A stretch of 64,000 nucleotides of DNA from Bacillota bacterium (GTDB taxonomy: Bacteria > Bacillota > Clostridia > Acetivibrionales > DSM-1351): NCBI GenBank assembly GCA_023443515.1, contig JAEZUC010000029.1:68745-132744 (forward strand), written 5' to 3'. Each line of letters opens with the position of its first letter. Positions within the stretch are counted from its first letter, which is position 1. The notes under the pieces were generated by a model, which saw nothing but the letters and a program-made list of their open reading frames with translations, did not search any database and had not been told where the DNA came from. This document shows positions 40,198 to 49,755 of the stretch, piece by piece. A program made the translations under genes and the position numbers.

Positions 40198-42861
40198 ATG
40201 AAAAAAAGGTTAGCGAAGAAAGTTGCGATGCTTATCGCAATCGTGCTGGTTCTATCTTCTTCGATAGGACAAGCATTTGCACTTGTTGGTGCAGGAGACT
40301 TAATTCAGAATCATACCTTTGACAACAGAGTAGGTCTTCCATGGCATGTGGTTGAATCATACCCTGCAAAGGCAAGTTTTGAAATTACATCTGACGGTAA
40401 GTACAAGATAACTGCTCAAAAGATCGGTGAAGCAGGAAAAGGCGAAAGATGGGATATACAGTTCCGTCACAGAGGACTCGCATTACAACAAGGTCATTCA
40501 TATACAGTAAAGTTTACTGTTACTGCCAGCAGAGCTTGTAAAATTTACCCTAAAATAGGTGACCAGGGTGATCCATATGATGAATATTGGAATATGAATC
40601 AACAATGGCAATTCCTTGAATTACAAGCTAATACTCCCAAAACTGTAACTGCTACATTTACACAGACAAAGGGAGATAAGAAGAACGTTGAATTTGCTTT
40701 CCACCTTGCTCCGGATAAAACTACATCTGAAGCACAAAATCCGGCTAATTTCCAACCAATAACTTATACTTTTGATGACATTTATATTCAGGACCCTCAA
40801 TTTGCCGGATATCCTGAAATTCCACCTGAACCTACTAATGTTGTACGTTTGAATCAGATAGGATTCTACCCTAATGCTGATAAGATCGCAACAGTAGCTA
40901 CAACTTCAACATCTCCAATTAATTGGCAGTTGGTTAATAGTGCCGGAACAGCTGTTTTAACCGGCAAATCAACTGTTAAAGGTAATGACAAGGCATCAGG
41001 TGACTATGTTCATATCATTGACTTCTCAAGTTACAAAACACCTGGTAAAGACTTTAAGATAGTAACAGATGTTCCTGTAACAAAAACAGGTGACAATGAA
41101 AGTATGAAGTTCAATATTGCAGATGACCTTTTTACTCAAATGAAATACGATTCAATGAAGTATTTCTATCACAACAGAAGTGCTATTCCAATAGAAATGC
41201 CATACTGTGATCAATCACAATGGGCTCGTCCAGCAGGACACACTACTGATGTACTTGCTCCGGATCCTACAAAGGATTACCAAGCTAACTACACACTTGA
41301 CGTTACAGGTGGTTGGTATGATGCTGGTGACCATGGTAAGTATGTTGTTAATGGTGGTATTGCAACCTGGACTGTAATGAATGCATATGAGCGTGCACTA
41401 CACTTAGGTGGAGACACTTCAGTTGCTCCATTTAAAGATGGTTCATTGAATATACCTGAAAGCGGAAATGGCTATCCTGACATATTGGATGAAGCACGTT
41501 ACAATTTAAAAACATTATTGAATATGCAGGTTCCAGCAGGAAATGAATTAGCTGGTATGGCTCACCACAAAGCTCATGACGAACGTTGGACTGCTCTTGC
41601 TGTACGTCCTGACCAGGATACAATGAAGCGTTGGTTGCAACCTCCAAGTACAGCAGCTACATTAAATCTGGCTGCTATGGCTGCACAAGGTTCACGTCTC
41701 TGGAAGCAGTACGATTCTGCTTTCGCAACTAAATGTTTAACTGCAGCAGAAACTGCATGGGATGCAGCTGTAGCTCATCCTGAGATATATGCAACAATGG
41801 AACAGGGTGCCGGTGGTGGAGCATACGGGGACAACTATGTTCTTGATGATTTCTACTGGGCAGCATGTGAGTTGTATGCAACTACAGGCAGTGACAAGTA
41901 TTTGAACTACATAAAGAGCTCAAAACATTACCTCGAAATGCCTACAGAATTAACAGGCGGTGAGAATAATGGAATTACTGGAGCTTTTGACTGGGGTTGT
42001 ACAGCAGGTATGGGAACAATAACACTTGCACTTGTTCCTACAAAACTTCCAGCAGCTGATGTTGCTACTGCTAAAGCTAATATTCAAGCTGCTGCAGACA
42101 AGTTTATATCAATTTCAAAAGCACAAGGTTATGGTGTACCACTAGAAGAAAAAGTAATTTCATCACCTTTTGATCAATCTGTTGTTACAGGTTTCCAATG
42201 GGGTTCAAACTCATTCGTTATTAATGAAGCAATAGTTATGTCTTATGCGTATGAATTCAGTAATGTTAATGGCACAAAGAATACTAAGTACATCAATGGT
42301 GCTTTAACAGCAATGGATTACCTCCTCGGACGTAACCCAAATGTTCAGAGTTATATAACCGGTTATGGTGATAACCCACTTGATAATCCTCACCACCGTT
42401 TCTGGGCATACCAGGCAGACAACACATTCCCAAAACCACCTCCAGGATGTCTGTCAGGAGGACCTAACTCCGGCTTGCAGGATCCATGGGTTAAGGGTTC
42501 AGGTTGGCAACCAGGTGAAAGACCTGCTGAAAAGTGCTTCATGGACAATATTGAATCTTGGTCAACAAACGAAATAACCATCAACTGGAATGCTCCTCTT
42601 GTATGGATTTCATCTTACCTTTCAGAAGCAGGACCAAAGATTGGTAGTACTGGCGGTGGAGATCCTCAAGTTAATTTAGGAGATGTTAACGCTGACGGTA
42701 ACAAAGATGCAATAGACTTCGCACTATTGAAGAAAGCCCTGTTAAGTCAGGACACTTCTACTATAAATGTTGCAAATTCTGATTTAAACAAAGATGGTTC
42801 TATTGATGCAGTTGACTTTGCATTACTAAAATCATTCTTGTTAGGAAAAATCACACTGTAA
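40198..42861 (+). CDS. cel9E: Cellulase Cel9E (CBM4-Ig-GH9) with dockerin
   Basis: This 887-residue secreted enzyme has the second GH9 architecture. A signal peptide (1-29) is followed by a CBM4-type module (about 30-205, LIQNHTFDN...WDIQFRHR), an Ig-like domain (about 213-305, VRLNQIGFYP), the GH9 catalytic domain (about 315-805, with DVTGGWYDAGDHGKYV, NPHHR and catalytic Glu in TNEITINWNAP) and a dockerin (about 822-887, DVNADGNKDAID, DLNKDGSIDAVD). The R. cellulolyticum counterpart acts as an exo/endo processive enzyme. RBS AGGAGG precedes ATG. A 16-bp hairpin follows. Confidence 0.96.
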   Translation: MKKRLAKKVAMLIAIVLVLSSSIGQAFALVGAGDLIQNHTFDNRVGLPWHVVESYPAKASFEITSDGKYKITAQKIGEAGKGERWDIQFRHRGLALQQGHSYTVKFTVTASRACKIYPKIGDQGDPYDEYWNMNQQWQFLELQANTPKTVTATFTQTKGDKKNVEFAFHLAPDKTTSEAQNPANFQPITYTFDDIYIQDPQFAGYPEIPPEPTNVVRLNQIGFYPNADKIATVATTSTSPINWQLVNSAGTAVLTGKSTVKGNDKASGDYVHIIDFSSYKTPGKDFKIVTDVPVTKTGDNESMKFNIADDLFTQMKYDSMKYFYHNRSAIPIEMPYCDQSQWARPAGHTTDVLAPDPTKDYQANYTLDVTGGWYDAGDHGKYVVNGGIATWTVMNAYERALHLGGDTSVAPFKDGSLNIPESGNGYPDILDEARYNLKTLLNMQVPAGNELAGMAHHKAHDERWTALAVRPDQDTMKRWLQPPSTAATLNLAAMAAQGSRLWKQYDSAFATKCLTAAETAWDAAVAHPEIYATMEQGAGGGAYGDNYVLDDFYWAACELYATTGSDKYLNYIKSSKHYLEMPTELTGGENNGITGAFDWGCTAGMGTITLALVPTKLPAADVATAKANIQAAADKFISISKAQGYGVPLEEKVISSPFDQSVVTGFQWGSNSFVINEAIVMSYAYEFSNVNGTKNTKYINGALTAMDYLLGRNPNVQSYITGYGDNPLDNPHHRFWAYQADNTFPKPPPGCLSGGPNSGLQDPWVKGSGWQPGERPAEKCFMDNIESWSTNEITINWNAPLVWISSYLSEAGPKIGSTGGGDPQVNLGDVNADGNKDAIDFALLKKALLSQDTSTINVANSDLNKDGSIDAVDFALLKSFLLGKITL

Positions 42862-42878
42862 TTTTTGAAGTTTTATTT

Positions 42879-42915
42879 GGAACAATAGGAATGCTTTATG
42901 CATTCCTATTGTTCC
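42879..42915 (+). other. 16-bp perfect hairpin between cel9E and orfX
   Basis: GGAACAATAGGAATGC (42879-42894), loop TTTAT, and GCATTCCTATTGTTCC (42900-42915). There is no T-run, so it is likely an RNA-processing or 3'-protection element inside the operon, or a partial terminator dividing it. Confidence 0.88.
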
Positions 42916-43022
42916 TATCCTATTATAGTTACAAGTATTTAAACGGATATGTTATTTCCTTTAATTAAAATGTTTATAGTCATATAGTAATAAAATCTAT
43001 TGAATAAACAAGGAGAAAAGTC

Positions 43023-43700
43023 ATGAAAAAAGTAATATTGGCAGTAGTAATAATTGTTTGTGTGACTGCTTTGGTAATATTCGGAGTAAACCATTTTACA
43101 TCTGATTCAGAAACATCAACTTCAACAGCAAGTAGTACAGCTCCATCATCATTTTCTTCATCAGCTTCGGTATCAACATCTTCTTCAGCAAAAAGTTCAG
43201 ATTCCGAATCTACTAAATCAACAGTCGCCAAGGATAGTAAAGATACAAAGAGTAATTCAAAAGACAAAACTCCCGGCGGTGAGGCAGAAATATCAATTGG
43301 AAAAGCAAGCGGAGCCACAGGTTCTACTGTAACAATTCCTGTAAAGCTTAATAATTTACCTAAAAGTGGCATTGGAAGCTTTAATTTCAATATTAAGTAT
43401 GACACAGAAGCCCTTGAAGTTGTTGAGGTAAAACCAGGTGAAATTTTTGGAAGTAACAATTCCAATTTTGATTATACAGTTATTGATACAACAGGTCTGG
43501 TCAGTTTTCTCTATACAAGCAGTAACAGTGGAAAGGATGCTGTAACTAAGCCGGGAGTTATCACAAATATCACTTTTAAAATAAAGGATAAGGCTAAAGG
43601 AACAATTAAAATCTCACAAGGTACTTCCGGAGCATTTGGAGATACTGAACTCAAGAAGATTAATCCTGTATTCACAGAGGGTGAGATAACAGTTAAATAA
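43023..43700 (+). CDS. orfX: OrfX: membrane-anchored single-cohesin protein
   Basis: This 225-residue protein has an N-terminal hydrophobic segment (3-22) that looks like an uncleaved anchor. A Ser/Thr/Lys-rich linker (about 28-90) leads to one type I cohesin (about 91-225: ISIGKASGATGSTVTIPVKL, GAFGDTELKKI, GEITVK). It is clearly divergent from the CipC cohesins. The R. cellulolyticum homologue is known as a cohesin protein that may hold enzymes near the cell surface during assembly. It sits mid-operon between cel9E and cel9H, with 11 bases to the next open frame. Confidence 0.92.
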   Translation: MKKVILAVVIIVCVTALVIFGVNHFTSDSETSTSTASSTAPSSFSSSASVSTSSSAKSSDSESTKSTVAKDSKDTKSNSKDKTPGGEAEISIGKASGATGSTVTIPVKLNNLPKSGIGSFNFNIKYDTEALEVVEVKPGEIFGSNNSNFDYTVIDTTGLVSFLYTSSNSGKDAVTKPGVITNITFKIKDKAKGTIKISQGTSGAFGDTELKKINPVFTEGEITVK

Positions 43701-43726
43701 CTGATTCAAGCATGGAGTGTGTAAAT

Positions 43727-45940
43727 ATGGATAAAATGAAAAGAGTAAGTATATATGCCCTTATCGTTGCCATAGTAATAACCATAACTCAATTTAATTT
43801 TCAGTATGAATGTTCTTCTGCAACAGCCACTTTTAACTATGGAGAGGCTTTGCAGAAATCTGTTTTATTTTATGAAGCACAGAGATCAGGTTCATTATCT
43901 GCATCAAATATTCCAACAAGATTATTATGGCGTGGAGATTCTCAAATGACAGACGGCCAGAAGGAGGGTTTAGACCTTACGGGAGGCTGGGTAGACGCAG
44001 GTGATAACATCAAGTTTGGTGTTACATGTGCTTATACAACAAGTTTACTCGCTTTTGGTGCTATAGAATATAAGGATGCATATGAAAAAAGCGGTCAGAT
44101 GAAATGGCTTCAAAACCAGTTGAAATGGATTAATGATTATTTTATTAAGTGTCATCCTGAGCCAAATGTTTTTTGGGCACAGGTTGGAATGACGGCAAAT
44201 GATCATAATAACTGGGTTCCTATTGAAGTTACACATCTAATGAACGACAGATCAGCAATAAAACTGGATGAACAACATCCGGGAACAGAAGTAGCTATGG
44301 GAACAGCTGCTGCAATGGCTGCTTCATCTATTGTTTTCAGAAACACTGATCCGACATATGCTGATAAGCTGCTTGAGCATGCTAAGCAGTTATATGAATT
44401 CGGAGATAAGTACAGAGGTGTTTTTTCTGATGTAATAGGTAAAGTTGACCCACAAGGTGCAGCTGCTTATACCTCACACAGCGGTTATAATGATGAATTG
44501 GTATGGGGTTCAATCTGGCTTTACAAGGCTATGGAAGCCAAGTCCTCAGGAAGTGGTACTGATTACCTTGCAAAAGCAAAGGAATATTATAATGGAATTG
44601 GTAAAGAAGCAAACCAACAGGTTCATAAATATAAATGGACACACTGTTGGGATGACCAATCATTTGGATGTTATATTCTCATGTCTCAGATTGACCCTGG
44701 AACAAGTTTGTACAAAGAAGATGCAGAACGTTGGTTAAACTGGTGGACTGGGGGCGGTACAGAGAACAATGCCGACGGCACCAAGATTTCTAATACTCCG
44801 GGTGGACATGCCAAGTTGGACAGCTGGGGTTCTTTCAGATATGTTTCTACAACAGCATTATTTGCTTTTGTTTATTCCGATAAACTAAGTGATACTGTAA
44901 AAAAAGCACGTTATCATGACTTTGCAGTAAAGCAAATAAATTATATCTTAGGTGATAATCCTCGTAAAGCAAGCTACATGGTAGGCTTTGGTCAGAATTA
45001 TCCTCAACATCCTCATCATCGTACAGCACACAGCCCATGGGGACAGGAGCCGGATACTCCGACTGAACACCGCCATATTTTATATGGTGCATTGGTTGGA
45101 AGTGTTGATTCAACAGATGGTTTCAATGATGTCATAAGTGATTATGTAAGTAATGAAGTGGCCATAGACTATAATGCAGGTCTTACCGGTGCGCTTGCAA
45201 GAATGTACTCTGAATTCGGTGGAACTCCTATACCAGACAGTAGTTTTCCATTACCTGATAAATCCTATCAGCCTAAAGATGAATGGCCAGTTTTTGCCAA
45301 GACATATTTTAATGGTACAAGTGGTACCCAATTATCACTAAGTGTTGAAAACCGTTCGGCATGGCCAGCTCGTCCAAGTAACCAATTAAAAATTCGTTAC
45401 TTCTTTACCCTTGATGCAAAGGATATAAGTGATATTAGCATTAAAGCTCCAACATGGGTTAAAGTAACAGGCCCAACTGCATGGGATACGGAGAAAAAAG
45501 TTTATTACTATACACTTGATTTGTCAGGCAAAAATATATATCCCAGTTATGCGTGGGGTGCCGGAGGGCCTGAACTTGACTTTACAATAAGTTCAGCTTC
45601 TAATACATGGGATGCAACAAATGATTGGTCATATGGAAACTGGGATGCAACATATATAAACGGTACAAGAAAATATGCTCCGAATATTCCAATGTATGAA
45701 GGTGACAGCTTTAAGAAATTGGCGGGAAATGAACCTTCAGGTGGAAGTGAAGAACCGGTAATTTTACCTGGTGATATCAATAAAGATGGAAATATTGATG
45801 CATTGGACGTTGCTCTTTTAAAGAAATATTTACTTGGTAACACCTTGGAATATGATATCACTGCTGCAGACATGAATTCTGATAAAAGTATTGATGCTAT
45901 CGATTTTGCATTGCTCAAGAAGACTCTTCTGTCTCAATAA
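43727..45940 (+). CDS. cel9H: Endoglucanase Cel9H (GH9-CBM3c) with dockerin
   Basis: This 737-residue secreted enzyme has a signal peptide ending near CSSATA and the GH9 domain (about 32-490) with DLTGGWVDAGDNIKFG, HPHHR and catalytic Glu in SNEVAIDYNAGL. CBM3c (about 500-660, LKIRYFFTLDAKDIS) and a dockerin (about 677-737, DINKDGNIDALD, DMNSDKSIDAID) follow. The ATG at 43727 follows GGAGTG (43714-43719); the in-frame ATG at 43712 overlaps that ribosome-binding site. WVDAGDN instead of WYDAGDH near the active site distinguishes it from Cel9G. It follows orfX closely. Confidence 0.93.
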   Translation: MDKMKRVSIYALIVAIVITITQFNFQYECSSATATFNYGEALQKSVLFYEAQRSGSLSASNIPTRLLWRGDSQMTDGQKEGLDLTGGWVDAGDNIKFGVTCAYTTSLLAFGAIEYKDAYEKSGQMKWLQNQLKWINDYFIKCHPEPNVFWAQVGMTANDHNNWVPIEVTHLMNDRSAIKLDEQHPGTEVAMGTAAAMAASSIVFRNTDPTYADKLLEHAKQLYEFGDKYRGVFSDVIGKVDPQGAAAYTSHSGYNDELVWGSIWLYKAMEAKSSGSGTDYLAKAKEYYNGIGKEANQQVHKYKWTHCWDDQSFGCYILMSQIDPGTSLYKEDAERWLNWWTGGGTENNADGTKISNTPGGHAKLDSWGSFRYVSTTALFAFVYSDKLSDTVKKARYHDFAVKQINYILGDNPRKASYMVGFGQNYPQHPHHRTAHSPWGQEPDTPTEHRHILYGALVGSVDSTDGFNDVISDYVSNEVAIDYNAGLTGALARMYSEFGGTPIPDSSFPLPDKSYQPKDEWPVFAKTYFNGTSGTQLSLSVENRSAWPARPSNQLKIRYFFTLDAKDISDISIKAPTWVKVTGPTAWDTEKKVYYYTLDLSGKNIYPSYAWGAGGPELDFTISSASNTWDATNDWSYGNWDATYINGTRKYAPNIPMYEGDSFKKLAGNEPSGGSEEPVILPGDINKDGNIDALDVALLKKYLLGNTLEYDITAADMNSDKSIDAIDFALLKKTLLSQ

Positions 45941-45990
45941 CACACCTTTTTAACCTATCACAAAAAATACTCAAAAATTAATGTCAATTG

Positions 45991-46012
45991 CCCGGCTGTT
46001 TTATTTGCCGGG
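45991..46012 (+). other. Hairpin between cel9H and cel9J
   Basis: CCCGGC (45991-45996) pairs with GCCGGG (46007-46012), extended by TTG/TAA-type flanks, loop of 10 bases. No T-run. Confidence 0.75.
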
Positions 46013-46083
46013 TAATGACAATGCTTAAAGTAACCTAAACAAACAATTATAAATAGGTAAAAATAAAAAAAGGGGGTATTAAT

Positions 46084-48357
46084 TTGAATTTTAGAAAGTA
46101 CATCAGAAAAACAACAGCTTTTGCTACAGCAATGGCAGTTGTATCATCAGTGTTTTTGGGTAGCAGTGTTTATGCAGGCTCAACAACGCCTCCTTTCAAC
46201 TATGCAGAAGCATTTCAAAAATCACTGTATTTTTATGATGCTGAAAAATGTGGCCCTGGTGTAACCGGCGGTAAGATCGAATGGAGAGGTGACTGTCATG
46301 TGGAAGATTGCGAGCTTCCATTGATTCCAATGAAAGACCATATAGGAACAAATATGTCACAGGCTTTTATTGATAAGAATAAGGCTTTTCTTGATCCGGA
46401 TGGTAACGGAAGCCTTGACCTACACGGTGGATTCCATGATGCGGGAGACCATGTTAAATTTGGTTTGCCACAGGGGTATACGGTTTCAACACTGGGATGG
46501 GGATTCTACGAATTTAAGGATTCATTTGTTAAAATTAATGAAGAAGAGCACATGAGGGATATACTCAGGTGGGGGAATGACTATTTCCTGCGTTCTACAT
46601 TTATGGATAATAACGGAGAAGTAGTTGCGTTTTGTTTCCAGGTTGGTGACGGAACTGTTGATCATGCATGGTGGCAGCCACCGGAACTTAATAAAAAGTC
46701 AGAAGTACCAAGGCCTGCGTATTTTGCAACCTCTGAGACTCCTGCCAGCGACCAATGCGGACAAGCAGCAGCTTCTTTGGCAATAAACTACTTGAATTTT
46801 AAGGATTCTGATCCAACATATGCAAAGAAATGCTTGGATACAGCAAAGGCTTTGTACAAATTTGCTGTAAAAAACCGTGGTCTGGGTGATTCTGGCGGTT
46901 TCTATGGTTCGGCATATGATGAAGATGAACTGTCATGGGCAGCTGTATGGCTGAACATTGCAACAGGAGAACAATCATATATAAATGATATTACCGCAAT
47001 TTCTGATGGTAAGTATACCGGTTATATGAGTAAGATTATTAAATCAACTCAAGATAATTGGCAGAATATATGGGTGCATTCATGGGATGTAGTATGGGGA
47101 GGAGTTTTTGCAAAGCTGGCTCCAATAACAAATGACCCTATGCATTGGTACTTATTCAGGTGGAACCTTGAATACTGGTCAGGTATACCTCATGAAAATA
47201 CTACCGATCAAACCTTTATGGCTGCAACTCCGGGAGGGTTTAAGGTTGTAAATACATGGGGTTCTGCAAGATATAATGCGGCAGCTCAGCTCTGTGCAGT
47301 TGTGTACACAAAATATAAAGATAATATGGATGTTACGGAATGGGCAAAGTCACAGATGGATTATATTTTAGGTGATAATCCTATGAAGAGAAGTTATGAG
47401 GTTGGATTCTCAGATATCTCTGCAAAGCATCCTCATCATCGTGCGGCACACGGCTCAAAAACTCTCAGTATGAATGATCCTGTTGAACATAGGCATACAT
47501 TATGGGGAGCATTGGTAGGAGGTCCTGACGCAACGGATAACCACAATGACGATACTACAGATTTCGTATCCAACGAGGTTGCAATAGATTACAACGCTGG
47601 CTTTGTCGGTGCACTTGCGGGATTGTACAAATATTACGGAGAAGGTATGAAACCATTGGAAAACTTCCCTCCAAAGGAACCGGCTTCAGATGATTTTTAT
47701 GCAGAATCTAAGCTTGAACAGGAAAACACCGAAAGAACTCAGGTAACCGTTAGAATTCATAACGAAACCAGCAGACCACCAGAATTTGTAGATGAGTTAA
47801 AAGCTAGATATTTCTTCGACATTTCCGAAATGCTTGCTGCAGGCCAAACCATTGATGACATAACTGTTGCGGTTATGTATGACGAAGGTAAAGCCAGTGA
47901 TGGCAAGGAAACAGCAATCAATGGGCCATTTGCCTGGGATGCTGAAAAGGGGATATATTACGTTGAAATAGATTGGACAGGAAATGCCTTCTACGGAGAC
48001 AAAGAATTCCACTTCGGACTGGTTGAAGGTTTAGACTCCAATTGGAAATCCCACTGGGATCCAACCAATGACTGGAGCAGAAAAAATATAGAAAAAGAAT
48101 ATTCTATTAATCAGAATATTTCTGTGTACAGGGGGGATGTAAAAGTGTATGGAAATGAACCACCAAAAGGCAATGTAGGAACAAAACTGGGAGATCTGAA
48201 CGGTGATGGAAGCGTTGATGCTCTGGATTATGCAATAATGAAAAAATACATCTTATTGCCAACAGGAGACGTTGACCTCAGCGTGTGGGATATGAACCAA
48301 GACGGTGAAATCAATGCTCTTGACCTTGCTTTGTTAAAGAAGACTTTACTAGGGTAA
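46084..48357 (+). CDS. cel9J: Endoglucanase Cel9J (GH9-CBM3c) with dockerin
   Basis: This 757-residue secreted enzyme starts at TTG behind GGGGG. After the signal peptide (1-32, ending VYAG), the GH9 domain (about 37-520) shows LHGGFHDAGDHVKFG, HPHHR and catalytic Glu in SNEVAIDYNAGF. An insertion of about 35 residues (CELPLIPMKDHIGTNMSQAF region) lies before the DAGD motif, as in GH9 members near Cel9J/Cel9M. CBM3c (about 535-690) and a dockerin (about 697-757, DLNGDGSVDALD, DMNQDGEINALD) follow. Confidence 0.94.
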   Translation: MNFRKYIRKTTAFATAMAVVSSVFLGSSVYAGSTTPPFNYAEAFQKSLYFYDAEKCGPGVTGGKIEWRGDCHVEDCELPLIPMKDHIGTNMSQAFIDKNKAFLDPDGNGSLDLHGGFHDAGDHVKFGLPQGYTVSTLGWGFYEFKDSFVKINEEEHMRDILRWGNDYFLRSTFMDNNGEVVAFCFQVGDGTVDHAWWQPPELNKKSEVPRPAYFATSETPASDQCGQAAASLAINYLNFKDSDPTYAKKCLDTAKALYKFAVKNRGLGDSGGFYGSAYDEDELSWAAVWLNIATGEQSYINDITAISDGKYTGYMSKIIKSTQDNWQNIWVHSWDVVWGGVFAKLAPITNDPMHWYLFRWNLEYWSGIPHENTTDQTFMAATPGGFKVVNTWGSARYNAAAQLCAVVYTKYKDNMDVTEWAKSQMDYILGDNPMKRSYEVGFSDISAKHPHHRAAHGSKTLSMNDPVEHRHTLWGALVGGPDATDNHNDDTTDFVSNEVAIDYNAGFVGALAGLYKYYGEGMKPLENFPPKEPASDDFYAESKLEQENTERTQVTVRIHNETSRPPEFVDELKARYFFDISEMLAAGQTIDDITVAVMYDEGKASDGKETAINGPFAWDAEKGIYYVEIDWTGNAFYGDKEFHFGLVEGLDSNWKSHWDPTNDWSRKNIEKEYSINQNISVYRGDVKVYGNEPPKGNVGTKLGDLNGDGSVDALDYAIMKKYILLPTGDVDLSVWDMNQDGEINALDLALLKKTLLG

Positions 48358-48397
48358 TCAGTCTGTCTTAATCAAATAAAAAGTAAGGAGGATTGTT

Positions 48398-49672
48398 ATG
48401 AAAAAAATTGTTAGCTTGGCACTTACGACAGCAGTAGTATTCCTTGCAGCATTGCCACTGCCGACTTCGGCTTCGACTACATACAAACTTGGTGATGTTG
48501 ACAATGATACCTTGATTTCCGCCATTGATTTAGCGGCTGTACAGCAGCACATACTTGGCAAAAAAACCTTAACAGGTGATGCCTTCAAAGCAGCTGATGT
48601 AAATGCTAACGGAGAAATTGAAGCATTGGATTTAGCCGAATTAAAACAATTTCTTCTCGGCAGGATTACTAAATTCTCCGGGGAAGGACAACAACAGCCA
48701 TCCGGAGTGGGAATAACTTGGATGGACGGAAAGACACTTTACCCTGTTGGGGTCAACTATGCATGGTATAACTGGTCATATGAGTTTTCCGATAACAACT
48801 GGACTTCCAACTTTACAAGAATAAAGAGTGATTTGGACACAATGGCAACAAAAGGGATTCATTCTGTGAGATGGTGGGTATTCCCAGACCTTGCTTATGG
48901 CCCATTATGGTCAGGTACAAACGAGGGAAGTCTTTGTACAGGACTACCTGAAAAGTGGGTTGACCACATGAAGGAAACCTGCGATTATGCATATTCAAAG
49001 GGTATAAAAATTTACTGGACAATAACAAGCTTTGACTGTGCAAGAGCCGATGATTCTGTTGACCATGATGATGTTATTGATAACCCTGTTGTGCTTCAAA
49101 GCTTCCTGGACAATGCTATGAAGCCTATACTTCAAACATTGGGTACGCACCCCGGCGTATTAGCATGGGATATTATTAATGAGCCTGAATGGATTATAAA
49201 TAAAGAAGACAACGGCGAGCCAAACAATAAGGGAGAAATCTTCCCTCTATCTGCTATGAGAAACTACATAAAAACTACATGTGAATTTATACACCAGTAT
49301 GCAAAACAGCCTGTAAGCTTCGGAAGTGCAAATATGAAGTGGTTGGGTGCACAATATGATTTATGGGATGGATTGGGTCTTGATTTCTACGATTTCCACT
49401 GGTATGACTGGGCGACACCATACTTTAACCCTGTTACAACACCGGCTTCCAGTCTGAAACTGGACAAACCTGTAATAATCGGAGAGATGATGCCTGATAC
49501 CCAGGGTTCGTCACTAAAGATGACACACAAACAGGTGTTGGATGCAATCTATAAGAACGGTTATGCCGGATACATGCTCTGGTCATGGAACGATGGGGCC
49601 TTTGACTGCAAACCATACGTCGGAAACAACTTTATTGATTTTGAAGCAGAGCATCCGGACGTAGTCAGATAA
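48398..49672 (+). CDS. man5K: Mannanase Man5K (GH5) with N-terminal dockerin
   Basis: This 424-residue secreted endo-beta-1,4-mannanase has inverted module order. The signal peptide (1-25) is followed by a type I dockerin (about 29-92, DVDNDTLISAID, DVNANGEIEALD) and then the GH5 catalytic domain (about 100-424). The acid/base Glu lies in DIINEPEW (about 266) and the nucleophile in IIGEMM (about 363). Dockerin loops are more divergent than in the other enzymes. N-terminal dockerin placement is a known hallmark of Man5K. The gene adds hemicellulase activity to the operon. Confidence 0.94.
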   Translation: MKKIVSLALTTAVVFLAALPLPTSASTTYKLGDVDNDTLISAIDLAAVQQHILGKKTLTGDAFKAADVNANGEIEALDLAELKQFLLGRITKFSGEGQQQPSGVGITWMDGKTLYPVGVNYAWYNWSYEFSDNNWTSNFTRIKSDLDTMATKGIHSVRWWVFPDLAYGPLWSGTNEGSLCTGLPEKWVDHMKETCDYAYSKGIKIYWTITSFDCARADDSVDHDDVIDNPVVLQSFLDNAMKPILQTLGTHPGVLAWDIINEPEWIINKEDNGEPNNKGEIFPLSAMRNYIKTTCEFIHQYAKQPVSFGSANMKWLGAQYDLWDGLGLDFYDFHWYDWATPYFNPVTTPASSLKLDKPVIIGEMMPDTQGSSLKMTHKQVLDAIYKNGYAGYMLWSWNDGAFDCKPYVGNNFIDFEAEHPDVVR

Positions 49673-49694
49673 ATTTAATGGAGTGCTGTTAACC

Positions 49695-49722
49695 TGTCCG
49701 GCAGAGGACATCCTGCCGGACA
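49695..49722 (+). other. Hairpin between man5K and cel9M
   Basis: TGTCCGGCAG (49695-49704), loop AGGACATC, CTGCCGGACA (49713-49722). A perfect 10-bp stem without a T-run. Confidence 0.82.
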
Positions 49723-49755
49723 TATATTACATATTAAAGAAATGGAGGGATAGTT

